The notes under the pieces are model-generated. The model ran no database searches, was not told the DNA's origin, and saw only the letters and a program-made list of their open reading frames with translations. The translations under genes and the position numbers were made by a program. DNA of 39,487 nt, taken from assembly GCA_963532425.1 (NCBI GenBank), contig CAUSKK010000019.1:1-39487 (forward strand), read 5' to 3'. Of this stretch, positions 15,030-23,800 are shown piece by piece; position 1 is the first letter of the stretch, and each line of letters opens with the position of its first letter. Origin of the DNA: CAUSKK01 sp963532425 (GTDB taxonomy: Bacteria; Pseudomonadota; Gammaproteobacteria; Cardiobacteriales; Cardiobacteriaceae).

Positions 15030-16364
15030 CTAGCGGGGACAAACCTTTTTAGCCTCCTCCACATAGAAGGGACTGGCCTTCTGGTAGTAGTGGCAGGCCT
15101 GGACTAAATCCTGTTCCAGCCCGGGACCGCCCTGCTCGTAAAGCCTGCTAATCACCGCATAGCTGTCGCGGTCGCCGGCGTCGCCGGCCTTTTCAAACCA
15201 CCGTTTGGCGGTGGCCCAATTCTTCTCAATGCCCCCGACGCCCTCCTTGTAAAGCCTGCCAATCAAGTAATAGCCGGCGCTGTCGCCGGCGTCGCCGGTC
15301 TTTTCATACCACCGCTGGGCGCTGGCGTAGTCCTCGGCGACCCCATGGCCATATTCGTACATAAGGCCGAGGCGCTTCATAGCCCAGGCGTGGCCGGCGG
15401 CGGCCAGGCGTTGGTAGAGCTCCAGCGCCCGGGCGTAATTCTCTTTGTCATAGGCGGCATCGGCCTCCTTCAAAATCTGCTCCTGCTCCGCCGCGCTCAG
15501 CTTGGAAGGGGTGTTGGCGGTGGCCGTCTCAGACTGGGCCGGAGCGATGCCGGTTAGAACTTCACTTTTTGAACTGGCGACGGCCGTCTCAGCACGAGCC
15601 GGGTTTAAGCGGGCCGGGGCCTCATCGCCGCTTGGTTTTTTGAAATAGAACGGCGTGCGCAGGGAGCTGCTGCTCCAGGGGATTTGTTGGTCGTGGGTGG
15701 CGGTGGCGACGTCGTCGGTTACCAGTCGCACCATTTCCGGCAGGCTTAGCGGTTCGGCCAGCCGCTGCATCAGGGCCCGGGCAAAGGGGCTGTTTTTGCC
15801 GTTGCCGTCCAGGGCGATTTTGCCCAGCTCGGTGGCGTAGAAAATCAGCGTGTTGCTGCCGGCGCCATTAATGGGCGCCAGACCCTTGGCCAGACTTTTG
15901 CCCCCGTCCAGATTGGGAAAATCCAGCGTGCGGCAGGCGTCGAGGAAGAAAAAGCGAAAGCGGCTGGGCTTCATGGTGCTCAGCACGTAGTCGCTGCTGA
16001 TGGCCTTGTCCTTGAAGTGTTCCTCCCGGTAGATTTTTTCGATGCTGTGCAACGGCAACAGGTAATTCTTGCCGCCCAGCTCCTGGCCGTGGCCGGAGTA
16101 GTAGAACAGGGCGGTGCTGTTCGGGTGGGCCTGCAGGTCGCGGCCGAAATCGTTGATGGCGGCTTCCATTTCGCCGAGGGAGCCGTTTTCCAGCAGGCGC
16201 ACCTTGAAATTCAGCGCCTCCAGCGTTGTTTTCAGGCCGCGCACGTCGTTAATGGGGTTGTTCAGCGGCTGAATCTCATAGTTGGCGTTGCCGATGAGCA
16301 GGGCAAGGCGGTCCTCGGCCCGGGCGCTGGTCAGCAACAGCAGTAGCAGCAGGGTTTTTTTCAT
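15030..16364 (-). CDS. secreted caspase-like protease (peptidase C14) with C-terminal Sel1 repeats
   Basis: 444 residues from the ATG at 16364, chosen because it opens a signal peptide (MKKTLLLLLLLTSARA) and has GGAGA upstream; a longer frame to 16454 lacks both. Residues about 18-270 are a caspase/metacaspase domain, with RLALLIGNANYE at its start, the catalytic histidine in YYSGHGQ (about 92) and cysteine in FLDACR (about 144). A Pro/Ala/Thr/Ser linker follows (about 275-330), then three to four Sel1 repeats to the end. Orthocaspases cut after basic residues and serve in stress or toxin-like processing; here the location would be the periplasm. Two Sel1 lipoprotein genes with related repeats follow on the same strand. 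Confidence 0.9.
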   Translation of the reverse strand: MKKTLLLLLLLTSARAEDRLALLIGNANYEIQPLNNPINDVRGLKTTLEALNFKVRLLENGSLGEMEAAINDFGRDLQAHPNSTALFYYSGHGQELGGKNYLLPLHSIEKIYREEHFKDKAISSDYVLSTMKPSRFRFFFLDACRTLDFPNLDGGKSLAKGLAPINGAGSNTLIFYATELGKIALDGNGKNSPFARALMQRLAEPLSLPEMVRLVTDDVATATHDQQIPWSSSSLRTPFYFKKPSGDEAPARLNPARAETAVASSKSEVLTGIAPAQSETATANTPSKLSAAEQEQILKEADAAYDKENYARALELYQRLAAAGHAWAMKRLGLMYEYGHGVAEDYASAQRWYEKTGDAGDSAGYYLIGRLYKEGVGGIEKNWATAKRWFEKAGDAGDRDSYAVISRLYEQGGPGLEQDLVQACHYYQKASPFYVEEAKKVCPR

Positions 16365-16424
16365 GGGGACTCTCCAAAAAAAAAGGGATTTCTTTTTTCC
16401 CCTACGGGATAGAAAAGGGGGGAT

Positions 16425-16453
16425 TGCCAAACGGTCATTTTCCCCCATTGGCA
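16425..16453. promoter_or_regulatory. inverted repeat TGCCAA/TTGGCA between divergent genes
   Basis: TGCCAA at 16425-16430 and TTGGCA at 16448-16453 face each other across 17 bases, in the 166-base gap between the divergent caspase and membrane-protein genes. It could be an operator, but six-base arms are weak evidence. Confidence 0.25.
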
Positions 16454-16530
16454 CAGTATTTGCCCCCTCGTCCCCTAATAAAGTTTTCCATTACCTGCCC
16501 GCCTGGCCGGGCCCAAAACAAGGAAAATCC

Positions 16531-16908
16531 ATGAAAAATGAACTCTTCTGGCAGGGATTGCGGCTGCTGCTGAAAGCCCTGGGTCTACTGATTAGCCTCT
16601 TTAATCCCGTCCTGCTGCTTATCGACCACGGCGCCCCGCTGCTGCGCGACCGTATCAAAAATAAGGCCCTGCAGCTGCTCACCACCCTGGCTTTCTGTCT
16701 GCTCTGCCTGCTGCTGCACTGTGCCCTACTCCATTTCATCTTCTGGCCGCTGTTTGACACGCTGACGCCCCACAGTCCCTGGGCCGGGCTGCTGGTGCTA
16801 GTGCGCATCAGCCAGGCCTACGTGCTGTTGGACTGCTTCATCACGCCGCTGCTGACCCTCTACGCCCTGGAGGAAACGCCGGCCGGCCCGCCCCCCCTGG
16901 GGGCCTAG
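16531..16908 (+). CDS. small integral membrane protein of unknown function
   Basis: 125 residues from the ATG at 16531, with AAGGAAAA seven bases upstream. The earlier in-frame codons overlap the divergent caspase gene and are not expected to be used. Three hydrophobic segments are visible: about 9-32 (LLKALGLLISLFNPVLLLI), about 46-74 (cysteine- and histidine-containing, LCLLLHCALLHFIFWPL) and about 85-112. No family is recognised. Confidence 0.65.
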   Translation: MKNELFWQGLRLLLKALGLLISLFNPVLLLIDHGAPLLRDRIKNKALQLLTTLAFCLLCLLLHCALLHFIFWPLFDTLTPHSPWAGLLVLVRISQAYVLLDCFITPLLTLYALEETPAGPPPLGA

Positions 16909-17003
16909 GCGCCGGGAGCTTCGGTTCCGGCATTGGGATTATTACAATGGGTCGGGGTGGCTTTCCCGGCCAACCCTTCCCTTTCTAATCCGAGGAAAAT
17001 GTC

Positions 17004-17747
17004 ATGAAAAAACATCTACTGGCTAGCCTACTGCTCGCTTTACCCCTAATGGGCCACAGCGAAGACGGCGACGTTACCACCAAGCCCGAACTCTACTACA
17101 TGACCATCGACCAGGTGGCCGACAGCCTGAAGCTGCTGCCGCCGCCACCGGCCTCGGACAGCGTCGCCTTCCTCAACGATAAGGCCCAGTACGACCAGGG
17201 CAAGCTGCTGCGCAACACCCCCCGCGGCGAACAGGCCTACAACGACGCCCACGTGGAAGCCGACGGCGTGCCCCAGGCCTTCTCCGAAGCCTTCGGTACC
17301 CCCATCACCGCGCAGGACACGCCGGAAATCTACAAGTTGGTGCGCAATTTCCGCGAGGACGCCGGCGAACTGGCCACTCGCGGCGCGAAGAAGCACTACA
17401 TGCGCATTCGCCCCTTCGCCTTCTTCAATGAGGACACCTGCCGGCCGGAGGACCAGGAAAAACTATCGAAGAACGGTTCCTATCCTTCCGGCCACACCTC
17501 CATCGGCTGGGCTACGGCGCTGGTGCTGGCGGAAATTAATCCGGCGCGGCAGCAGGAAATCTTCGAGCGCGGCTTCCAGATGGGCCAGAGCCGGGTCATC
17601 TGCGGCTACCACTGGCAGAGCGACGTGGATGCGGCCCGGGTGGTAGCGAGCGCGGTGGTGGCGACGCTGCACACCAAGCCGGCCTTCCTGGAACAGCTGG
17701 ATAAGGCCAAGGCGGAATTCAAAGCACTGCAGAAAAAATCAGACTAA
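17004..17747 (+). CDS. periplasmic class A acid phosphatase (PhoN/PhoC-like, PAP2 superfamily)
   Basis: 247 residues with a signal peptide (MKKHLLASLLLALPLMGHS). The vanadium-haloperoxidase-type signature is complete: KKHYMRIRP (K-x6-RP) near 127-135, GSYPSGHTSIGWA near 155-167 with the first active histidine, and GYHWQSDVDAARV near 197-209 with the nucleophilic histidine. The length is typical of class A non-specific acid phosphatases, which release phosphate from many organic esters in the periplasm. GAGGAAA precedes the ATG. A terminator follows immediately, so it is a single-gene unit. The call is strong; the preferred substrate is open. Confidence 0.93.
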   Translation: MKKHLLASLLLALPLMGHSEDGDVTTKPELYYMTIDQVADSLKLLPPPPASDSVAFLNDKAQYDQGKLLRNTPRGEQAYNDAHVEADGVPQAFSEAFGTPITAQDTPEIYKLVRNFREDAGELATRGAKKHYMRIRPFAFFNEDTCRPEDQEKLSKNGSYPSGHTSIGWATALVLAEINPARQQEIFERGFQMGQSRVICGYHWQSDVDAARVVASAVVATLHTKPAFLEQLDKAKAEFKALQKKSD

Positions 17748-17759
17748 CGCAATAGCAAG

Positions 17760-17784
17760 AAAACCCCGTAGCCACGGGGTTTTT
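17760..17784 (+). terminator. intrinsic terminator of the acid phosphatase gene
   Basis: AACCCCGT, loop AGCC and ACGGGGTT are followed by TTTCTTT; the left side is A-rich, so it may also work in reverse. Confidence 0.8.
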
Positions 17785-17792
17785 CTTTGGGC

Positions 17793-18325
17793 GAAGCGCT
17801 TCGTAAGAAGCGCCAGTGAGGCCAACGGCCGACATCGAAGCGCTTCGTGAGAAGCGCCCAGTGAGGCCAACGGCCGACATCGAAACGAAGCGCAGCGAAG
17901 TAGCAAGCGACGCAGTCGCGCAGCAACCGCTTTCCCGCTGGCTTTAACGGGGGCGGGCCGGGGTTAAAAGGAAGCGCTTCAATCTGGGCAGGAGCGAAGC
18001 GGCGGCCGTGGCTTCGCCTTCGGCTTGCTACTCGGCGATGCTCGAAGTGCTTCGGCTCGGAAAATCTTGGTCTGGGGGAAGCGCTTCCTTCTGGGAAGCC
18101 CGTTCCCAACGAAGTGCTCCCCCGTTCAACGGGGCGAACCGTTTGCTCGCCGGCGGTGCCGCCGGGCCGATTCCATCGTTCCGGCGAAGCGCTTCCTCCC
18201 CAACACTAACCCTAAAGCCAGCGCCGGTGGCTAAGCTATGGCCGTCGGGAGTCTTTTTTGTTCTGGGTCAATTTTTCCCCGGAAAAACTAGGGCAATTTA
18301 GGCTCTCGGCCGGCCGAAGCGCTTC
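17793..18325. repeat. mixed repeat region with GAAGCGCTTC copies, a 44-base tandem repeat and an inverted repeat
   Basis: The 615 bases between the acid phosphatase and crp/fnr genes hold no convincing gene. A 44-45-base unit starting with the palindrome and containing GTGAGGCCAACGGCCGACAT occurs twice in tandem (17793 and 17837). AGTAGCAAGC at 17899-17908 and GCTTGCTACT at 18023-18032 form a 10-base inverted repeat about 115 bases apart. Further exact GAAGCGCTTC copies start at 17971, 18078, 18186 and 18316. Confidence 0.85.
18272..18287. promoter_or_regulatory. dyad TTTTTCC-CC-GGAAAAA upstream of the crp/fnr-like gene
   Basis: Seven-base arms around two bases lie 76 bases before the regulator start, the only AT-rich dyad in this region. 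It could be an operator for the regulator gene. No known consensus was matched. Confidence 0.3.
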
Positions 18326-18362
18326 GGACCGCCGCCCACCTAACCCACCTCAAGAAACCGCT

Positions 18363-19166
18363 ATGAACCACGCCTCCTCCAGCCTCTTCCAGCAGTATCT
18401 GGAAATCATCGGCAAATCCGAACTGTTCGCCGGCCTGCCCGTGGAACTATGCAGCGACATCATCGCCCACGGCCAGCACCGCAGCTTCGCCCGCGACCAA
18501 TTCCTGCTCCACCAGGGCGACCGGCCCCACTACACCGCCTTTATCCTCAAGGGCAACCTCATCACCCTGCGCAGCAACAGCGACGGCGACGAAACGGTCA
18601 TTCGTCTGCTCGGCAGCGGCGAAACCTGCATGGAGGCCATTCTCTTCCCCCATTGTGGGCCCTCGCCCATATCCGTGCGGGCCGTGCGCGCCAGCGAAGT
18701 GCTCTGCATCGACGCCCAGTATCTAATCCATCTGGCCGAAAGCAACGCCCGCTTCGCCAACAATCTCATTCATATCCTCGCCCGCCACTACCGCAACGCC
18801 ATGCAGCAGATTGACGCCATCACCATTCAGGACGCCCAGGCCCGGCTCGGCCAGTACCTGCTAAATCACTATCTGCAGAGCGAATCCGAGGAGGAATTTG
18901 TGCTGACCTTCCGCAAGGTGGACATCGCTCACCATCTCGGCATGACCCCGGAAACCCTGTCGCGCACCTTCAAGCAGCTGCAGAAAAACGGTGTCAATCT
19001 GCGCAACCGCGATGTGGCCCTGTGCCACCCCTACGCCCTGTGCCAGTTCTGTTCGCTGGAAACCTCGGTGCAATGTCCGCTGTCGCACAGCCAGAATTGC
19101 CCGCTGAAACCGCGCAAGTCCGGCCTACCTAACCCAATGGTCATGGAAAAGCTGCGGGAAAGTTGA
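18363..19166 (+). CDS. Crp/Fnr-family transcriptional regulator with a cysteine-rich C-terminal tail
   Basis: 267 residues from the ATG at 18363; the frame is open upstream, but a homologous N-terminus begins here. Residues about 15-135 are a cyclic-nucleotide-binding-type sensor barrel (FLLHQGDRPHYTAFILKG, VIRLLGSGETCMEAILF). A long dimer helix follows, then a winged helix-turn-helix (VDIAHHLGMTPETLSRTFKQ) near 200-225. The N-terminal cysteine cluster of true FNR is missing. Instead a tail after the helix-turn-helix holds five cysteines spaced C-x5-C-x2-C-x7-C-x7-C (about 232-257), which could bind iron-sulfur or zinc. Its position directly before narK and narGHJI, with an FNR-type box over its stop codon, points to control of nitrate respiration. 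The signal it senses is unknown. Confidence 0.88.
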   Translation: MNHASSSLFQQYLEIIGKSELFAGLPVELCSDIIAHGQHRSFARDQFLLHQGDRPHYTAFILKGNLITLRSNSDGDETVIRLLGSGETCMEAILFPHCGPSPISVRAVRASEVLCIDAQYLIHLAESNARFANNLIHILARHYRNAMQQIDAITIQDAQARLGQYLLNHYLQSESEEEFVLTFRKVDIAHHLGMTPETLSRTFKQLQKNGVNLRNRDVALCHPYALCQFCSLETSVQCPLSHSQNCPLKPRKSGLPNPMVMEKLRES

Positions 19167-19176
19167 TGTAAGTCAA
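19163..19176 (+). promoter_or_regulatory. FNR-type anaerobox in front of narK
   Basis: TTGATGTAAGTCAA matches the FNR consensus TTGAT-N4-ATCAA at nine of ten positions. It overlaps the TGA of the crp/fnr-like gene and ends 62 bases before the narK ATG, a suitable place for activation. The regulator encoded just upstream, or another FNR-family protein, is the likely binder. Confidence 0.75.
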
Positions 19177-19238
19177 AGCGGCTCCCGGGGCCCTCTCCTA
19201 AGCTGCCCAGGCAATGATTTCAACGCCCCGGAGGGCAT

Positions 19239-20747
19239 ATGCACGTTAAAGAACTGCTGGAGTTGGAGCGCCGCGACATCCGCGCGCTGCACTACACCTG
19301 GATAGCGTTTTTTCTGACCTTCTACGTCTGGTTCAACATGGCGCCTTTGGCCTCGTCCATGCTGAAATCGGCCGGCTTCCTCACCGAGAAGGATTTAAAA
19401 ATTTTTGGCATCGCCAACGTGGCGCTGACTATTCCCGGCCGCATCGTCGTCGGCATGATTCTCGACCGCTTCGGCCCACGGCGCACCTTCTCCATTCTGC
19501 TGGTGCTCATGGCCATTCCCACCTGGTTCTTCGCCTTCGGCAACAGCAGCATGCAGCTGTTCATTGCCCGGCTGTTCATGTCCCTGGTGGGCTGCGGCTT
19601 CGTTGTCGGCATTCACATGACCGCCCTCTGGTTTAAGCCCAAGGACATCGGCTTCGCCGAGGGCTTCTACGCCGGCTGGGGTAACTTCGGTTCTGCCGCC
19701 GCTGCCATCACCATTCCCACCGTCGCCCTGCAATTCTTCGGCGGCGATGACGGCTGGCGCTGGGCCATTGCCACCTCCGGCATCGTCATGGCCGCCTATG
19801 GCGTTTTCTACTGGTTCGCCATTAGCGACGGCCCCAGCCCGGACACGCTGAAAAAATCCCGCAAGGCTGGCGCCCTGGAGGTTTCCACCTGGAGAGACCT
19901 GTGGATTTACTGCATCTTCCTCGTGCCCCTGAATGGCATTCTGGCCCTGCTGGTCTACCGGCTGCAGACGGCGGGCTACATCGACGGGGGTGTCGCCAGC
20001 ATCTGCTATCTGGCCATCGTTGCCGTCATTGCCCTGCAGATTTACAAGGCCATCACCATCAACGCGCCCATTCTGAAGGCCGGCGTGCCCGAGGACGACA
20101 AATATCCGTTTAGCTCGGTGGCCGCCCTCAACGTTACCTACTTTGCCAACTTTGGTGCCGAACTGGCCGTGGTCTCCATGCTGCCCCTGTTCTTTGAACA
20201 AACCTGGACCCTGGACCCCACCACCGCTGGTCTGGTGGCCTCCACCTTCGCCTTTGTGAACCTGTGGGCGCGGCCGCTGGGCGGCTACATCTCCGACCGG
20301 GTCGGCAGCCGCCGGCTGGTCATGCTCGGCTATATGCTCGGCATCGGCATTGGCTTCTTCCTCATGGGCATGCTCAATAGCCGCTGGCCGCTGTTCATCG
20401 CCGTCTGCATCACCATCGGCTGTTCGGTCTTCGTCCAGGGCGCCGAGGGGGCCACCTTCGGCATCATTCCCTCCATCAAGCGCCGGCTCACCGGCCAAAT
20501 CTCCGGCATGGCCGGCGCCTATGGCAACGTGGGGGCGGTGTTCTACCTGTTCATCTACACGCTGGTGGACGCCAATACCTTCTTCTACATCATCGCCGGC
20601 GGCGCCTTCTTCAGCTGGGTGCTCTGTCTGGTCTGGCTGAAGGAGCCCCAGGGCGGTTTCAGCGACGACTACCACATGTCCTCGGTGGACATTCGCCTGG
20701 CCGAAGAGGAAAAGGCCGCCGCCGCGCGCGCCGCCTTGGGACAGTAA
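19239..20747 (+). CDS. narK: nitrate/nitrite transporter NarK (MFS)
   Basis: 502 residues with about twelve membrane segments of the major facilitator superfamily, nitrate/nitrite porter branch. Landmarks are RIVVGMILDRFGPRRTFS after the second segment, the nitrate-signature glycine-rich AGWGNFGSAAAAIT near 148-161, and its second-half counterpart GMAGAYGNVGAVFY near 425-438. It brings nitrate in and may exchange it for nitrite, feeding the active site of NarG on the cytoplasmic side. CGGAGGG precedes the ATG, and an FNR-type box lies upstream. narG starts 113 bases later, after two palindrome copies (20762 exact, 20780 variant), so readthrough into narGHJI is plausible. Confidence 0.95.
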   Translation: MHVKELLELERRDIRALHYTWIAFFLTFYVWFNMAPLASSMLKSAGFLTEKDLKIFGIANVALTIPGRIVVGMILDRFGPRRTFSILLVLMAIPTWFFAFGNSSMQLFIARLFMSLVGCGFVVGIHMTALWFKPKDIGFAEGFYAGWGNFGSAAAAITIPTVALQFFGGDDGWRWAIATSGIVMAAYGVFYWFAISDGPSPDTLKKSRKAGALEVSTWRDLWIYCIFLVPLNGILALLVYRLQTAGYIDGGVASICYLAIVAVIALQIYKAITINAPILKAGVPEDDKYPFSSVAALNVTYFANFGAELAVVSMLPLFFEQTWTLDPTTAGLVASTFAFVNLWARPLGGYISDRVGSRRLVMLGYMLGIGIGFFLMGMLNSRWPLFIAVCITIGCSVFVQGAEGATFGIIPSIKRRLTGQISGMAGAYGNVGAVFYLFIYTLVDANTFFYIIAGGAFFSWVLCLVWLKEPQGGFSDDYHMSSVDIRLAEEEKAAAARAALGQ

Positions 20748-20860
20748 CGGCCCCTAGCCGAGAAGCGCTTCCCCCGAGCGAAGCGCTCCCCTTCCTTTTT
20801 ATCCACGTCGACTGTCCCGCCCCGGTCGGCGTGGCGTTTTCATAACAGCGGGAGAACATC

Positions 20861-23800
20861 ATGAGTCAATTCCTCGACAATCTGCTCTTTTTCACGCGTG
20901 AGAAAGAACCCTTTGCCCACGGCCACGGTGAACTGCGTAAGGAGAATCGCGGCTGGGAAAACGCCTACCGCCAGCGCTGGCAGCACGACAAAATCGTCCG
21001 CTCCACCCACGGGGTGAACTGCACCGGCTCCTGTTCCTGGCAGATTTACGTGAAGAACGGTCTGGTTACCTGGGAAACCCAGCAGACCAATTACCCGCGC
21101 ACCCGGCCCGATTTGCCGAACCACGAACCGCGCGGCTGTCCTCGTGGCGCCAGCTACAGCTGGTATCTCTACAGCGCCAACCGGGTGAAATACCCGAAAA
21201 TCCGCGCCGGCCTGCTGAAGCTGTGGCGGGAGGCCCGCCAGGTGCTGGAGCCGGTGGAAGCCTGGGCCAGCATCATCAGCGACCCGGCGAAAACCGCCCT
21301 CTACAAACAACAGCGCGGCCTCGGCGGCTTCGTGCGCGCCAGCTGGGACGAAGCCCTGGAACTCATCGCCGCCGCCAACGTGCACACGGTGAAAACCTTC
21401 GGCCCCGACCGGGTGGTGGGCTTCTCGCCCATTCCGGCCATGAGCATGATTTCCTACGCCTCCGGAACCCGCTATCTGTCGTTAATCGGCGGCGTCTGCC
21501 TGTCCTTCTATGACTGGTACTGCGACCTGCCGCCGGCCTCGCCGCAGGTGTGGGGCGAACAGACCGACGTGCCCGAATCGGCGGACTGGTACAACAGCCA
21601 TTACCTCATCGCCTGGGGCTCCAACGTGCCCATGACGCGGACGCCGGACGCCCACTTCCTCGCTGAAGTGCGCTACAAGGGCACTAAGGTGGTGGCGGTA
21701 ACTCCGGACTTCGCCGAAATCGCCAAGTTCGGCGACGAATGGCTAAACCCGCAGCAGGGCACCGATGCCGCCCTGGCCTTCGCCATGGGCCACGTGGTGC
21801 TGACCGAATGGTATGTGAAGGGCCAGAGCGACTATTTCACCGACTACGTGCGCCGGCTGACGGACTTCCCCATGCTGGTGATGCTGGAAAAGAACGAGCG
21901 CGGCGATTTGGTGCCCGGCCGCTTCCTGCGCGCCTCGGATTTGGACGGCCTCAAGGACAGCGAGCACAGCGAATGGAAAACCATCGCCCTGGACGAAAAC
22001 AGCGGCCAGCTGGTGGTGCCCAATGGCACCGTGGGCTACCGCTGGAGCCAGGAGAAGGGCCGCTGGAATCTGGAGGAAAAGGAGGGCGAACAGAACCGCG
22101 AGGTGCGCCTGCAATTGAGTTTGAAGGGGGAAGCAGTGGCTTCAGTGGCCTTCGCCCACTTCGCCGCCCGCTCGGACGGGGAATTCTGGGCCCGCTGCGA
22201 ACAGGACGAGGTGCTGCACCGCAACGTGCCCTGCCGCAAACTGACCCTGGCCGACGGTTCTGAAGTGGCTGTCGCCACGGTCTTCGATTTAACCCTGGCC
22301 AACTACGGCGTGGATAACGGCTTGGGCGGCGCCAACGTGGCCCGTTCCTACGACGATAACATCGCCGGCACCCCGGCCTGGCAGGAGAAGCTCACCGGCG
22401 TGCCCGCCGACAAGGTCATTCGCATTGCCAAGGAGTTCGCCGAAACCGCCCACAAAACCCACGGTAAATCCATGGTCATCATCGGCGCCGGCGTGAACCA
22501 CTGGTACCACATGGACATGACCTACCGTGGCGTCATTAACCTGCTGATGATGTGCGGCTGCATCGGCCAATCCGGCGGCGGCTGGGCCCACTACGTGGGT
22601 CAGGAAAAGCTGCGGCCACAGACCGGCTGGGTGCCGCTGGCCTTCGCCACCGACTGGCACCGGCCGCCGCGCCACATGAACGGCACCTCCTGGTTCTACA
22701 ACCACGCCTCCCAGTGGCGCCACGAGAAATTCGACCTGCACGACTTGGTTTCGCCGCTGGCCGATAAAAAAGGGCTGCCGCACCACATGCTGGATTACAA
22801 CATCAAGGCGGAACGACTGGGCTGGCTGCCCTCGGCGCCGCAGCTGAACCGTAACCCGCTGACCATCGCCAAGGAAGCGGAGGCGGCCGGCCTGGAGGTT
22901 AAGGATTACGTGGTGAAAAGCCTGAAGGACGGTTCCCTGCGCTTCGCCTGCGAAAGTCCCGACGACCCGGCCAACTTCCCGCGCAACCTGTTCATCTGGC
23001 GCTCCAACCTCTTCGGTTCTTCAGGCAAAGGCGCCGAGTACATGTTGAAGTATCTGCTCGGCTGTCCCCGCGCCGGCGTGCTGAACCAGGACGGCACCAT
23101 GAAGCCGGAAGAGGTGGATTGGGTGGACGAGGGCGCCACCGGCAAGCTGGATTTGGTTACCACCCTGGACTTCCGCATGAGCACCACCTGCGTCTATTCG
23201 GACATCGTGCTGCCCACCGCCAGCTGGTACGAGAAGGAGGACATCAACACCTCGGACATGCACCCCTTCATTCACCCCTTCTCCCAGGCGGTCAATCCCT
23301 GCTGGGAGGCGCGCAGCGACTGGGAAATTTACAAGGGCATCGCCGCCAAATTCTCCGAACTCTGTGAAGGCCACCTCGGCGCCGAAACCGACGTGGTTAC
23401 CCTGCCCATGCAGCACGACAGCCCGGCGGAAATGGCCCAGCCCTTCGACGCCAAGGATTGGAAGAAGGGCGAATGTGAGCTGATTCCCGGCAAGACGGCG
23501 CCGGCCATCATCACCGTGGCCCGGGATTACCGCGACACCTATAAGAAATACACCTCGCTGGGGCCGCTGATGAGCAGTCTCGGCAACGGCGGCAAGGGCA
23601 TCAACTGGAACACGGAGGCGGAGGTGAAAATACTCGGCGAGCTGCACCGCACCGTCAGTGAACCGGGCGTGAGCCAGGGCCGGCCACGCATCGACAGCGC
23701 CATCGACGCCTGCGACACGGTCATGTCCCTGGCGCCGGAAACCAACGGCCAGGTGGCGGTGAAGGCCTGGGCGGCCCTGTCCGAATTCACTGGCCGCGAC

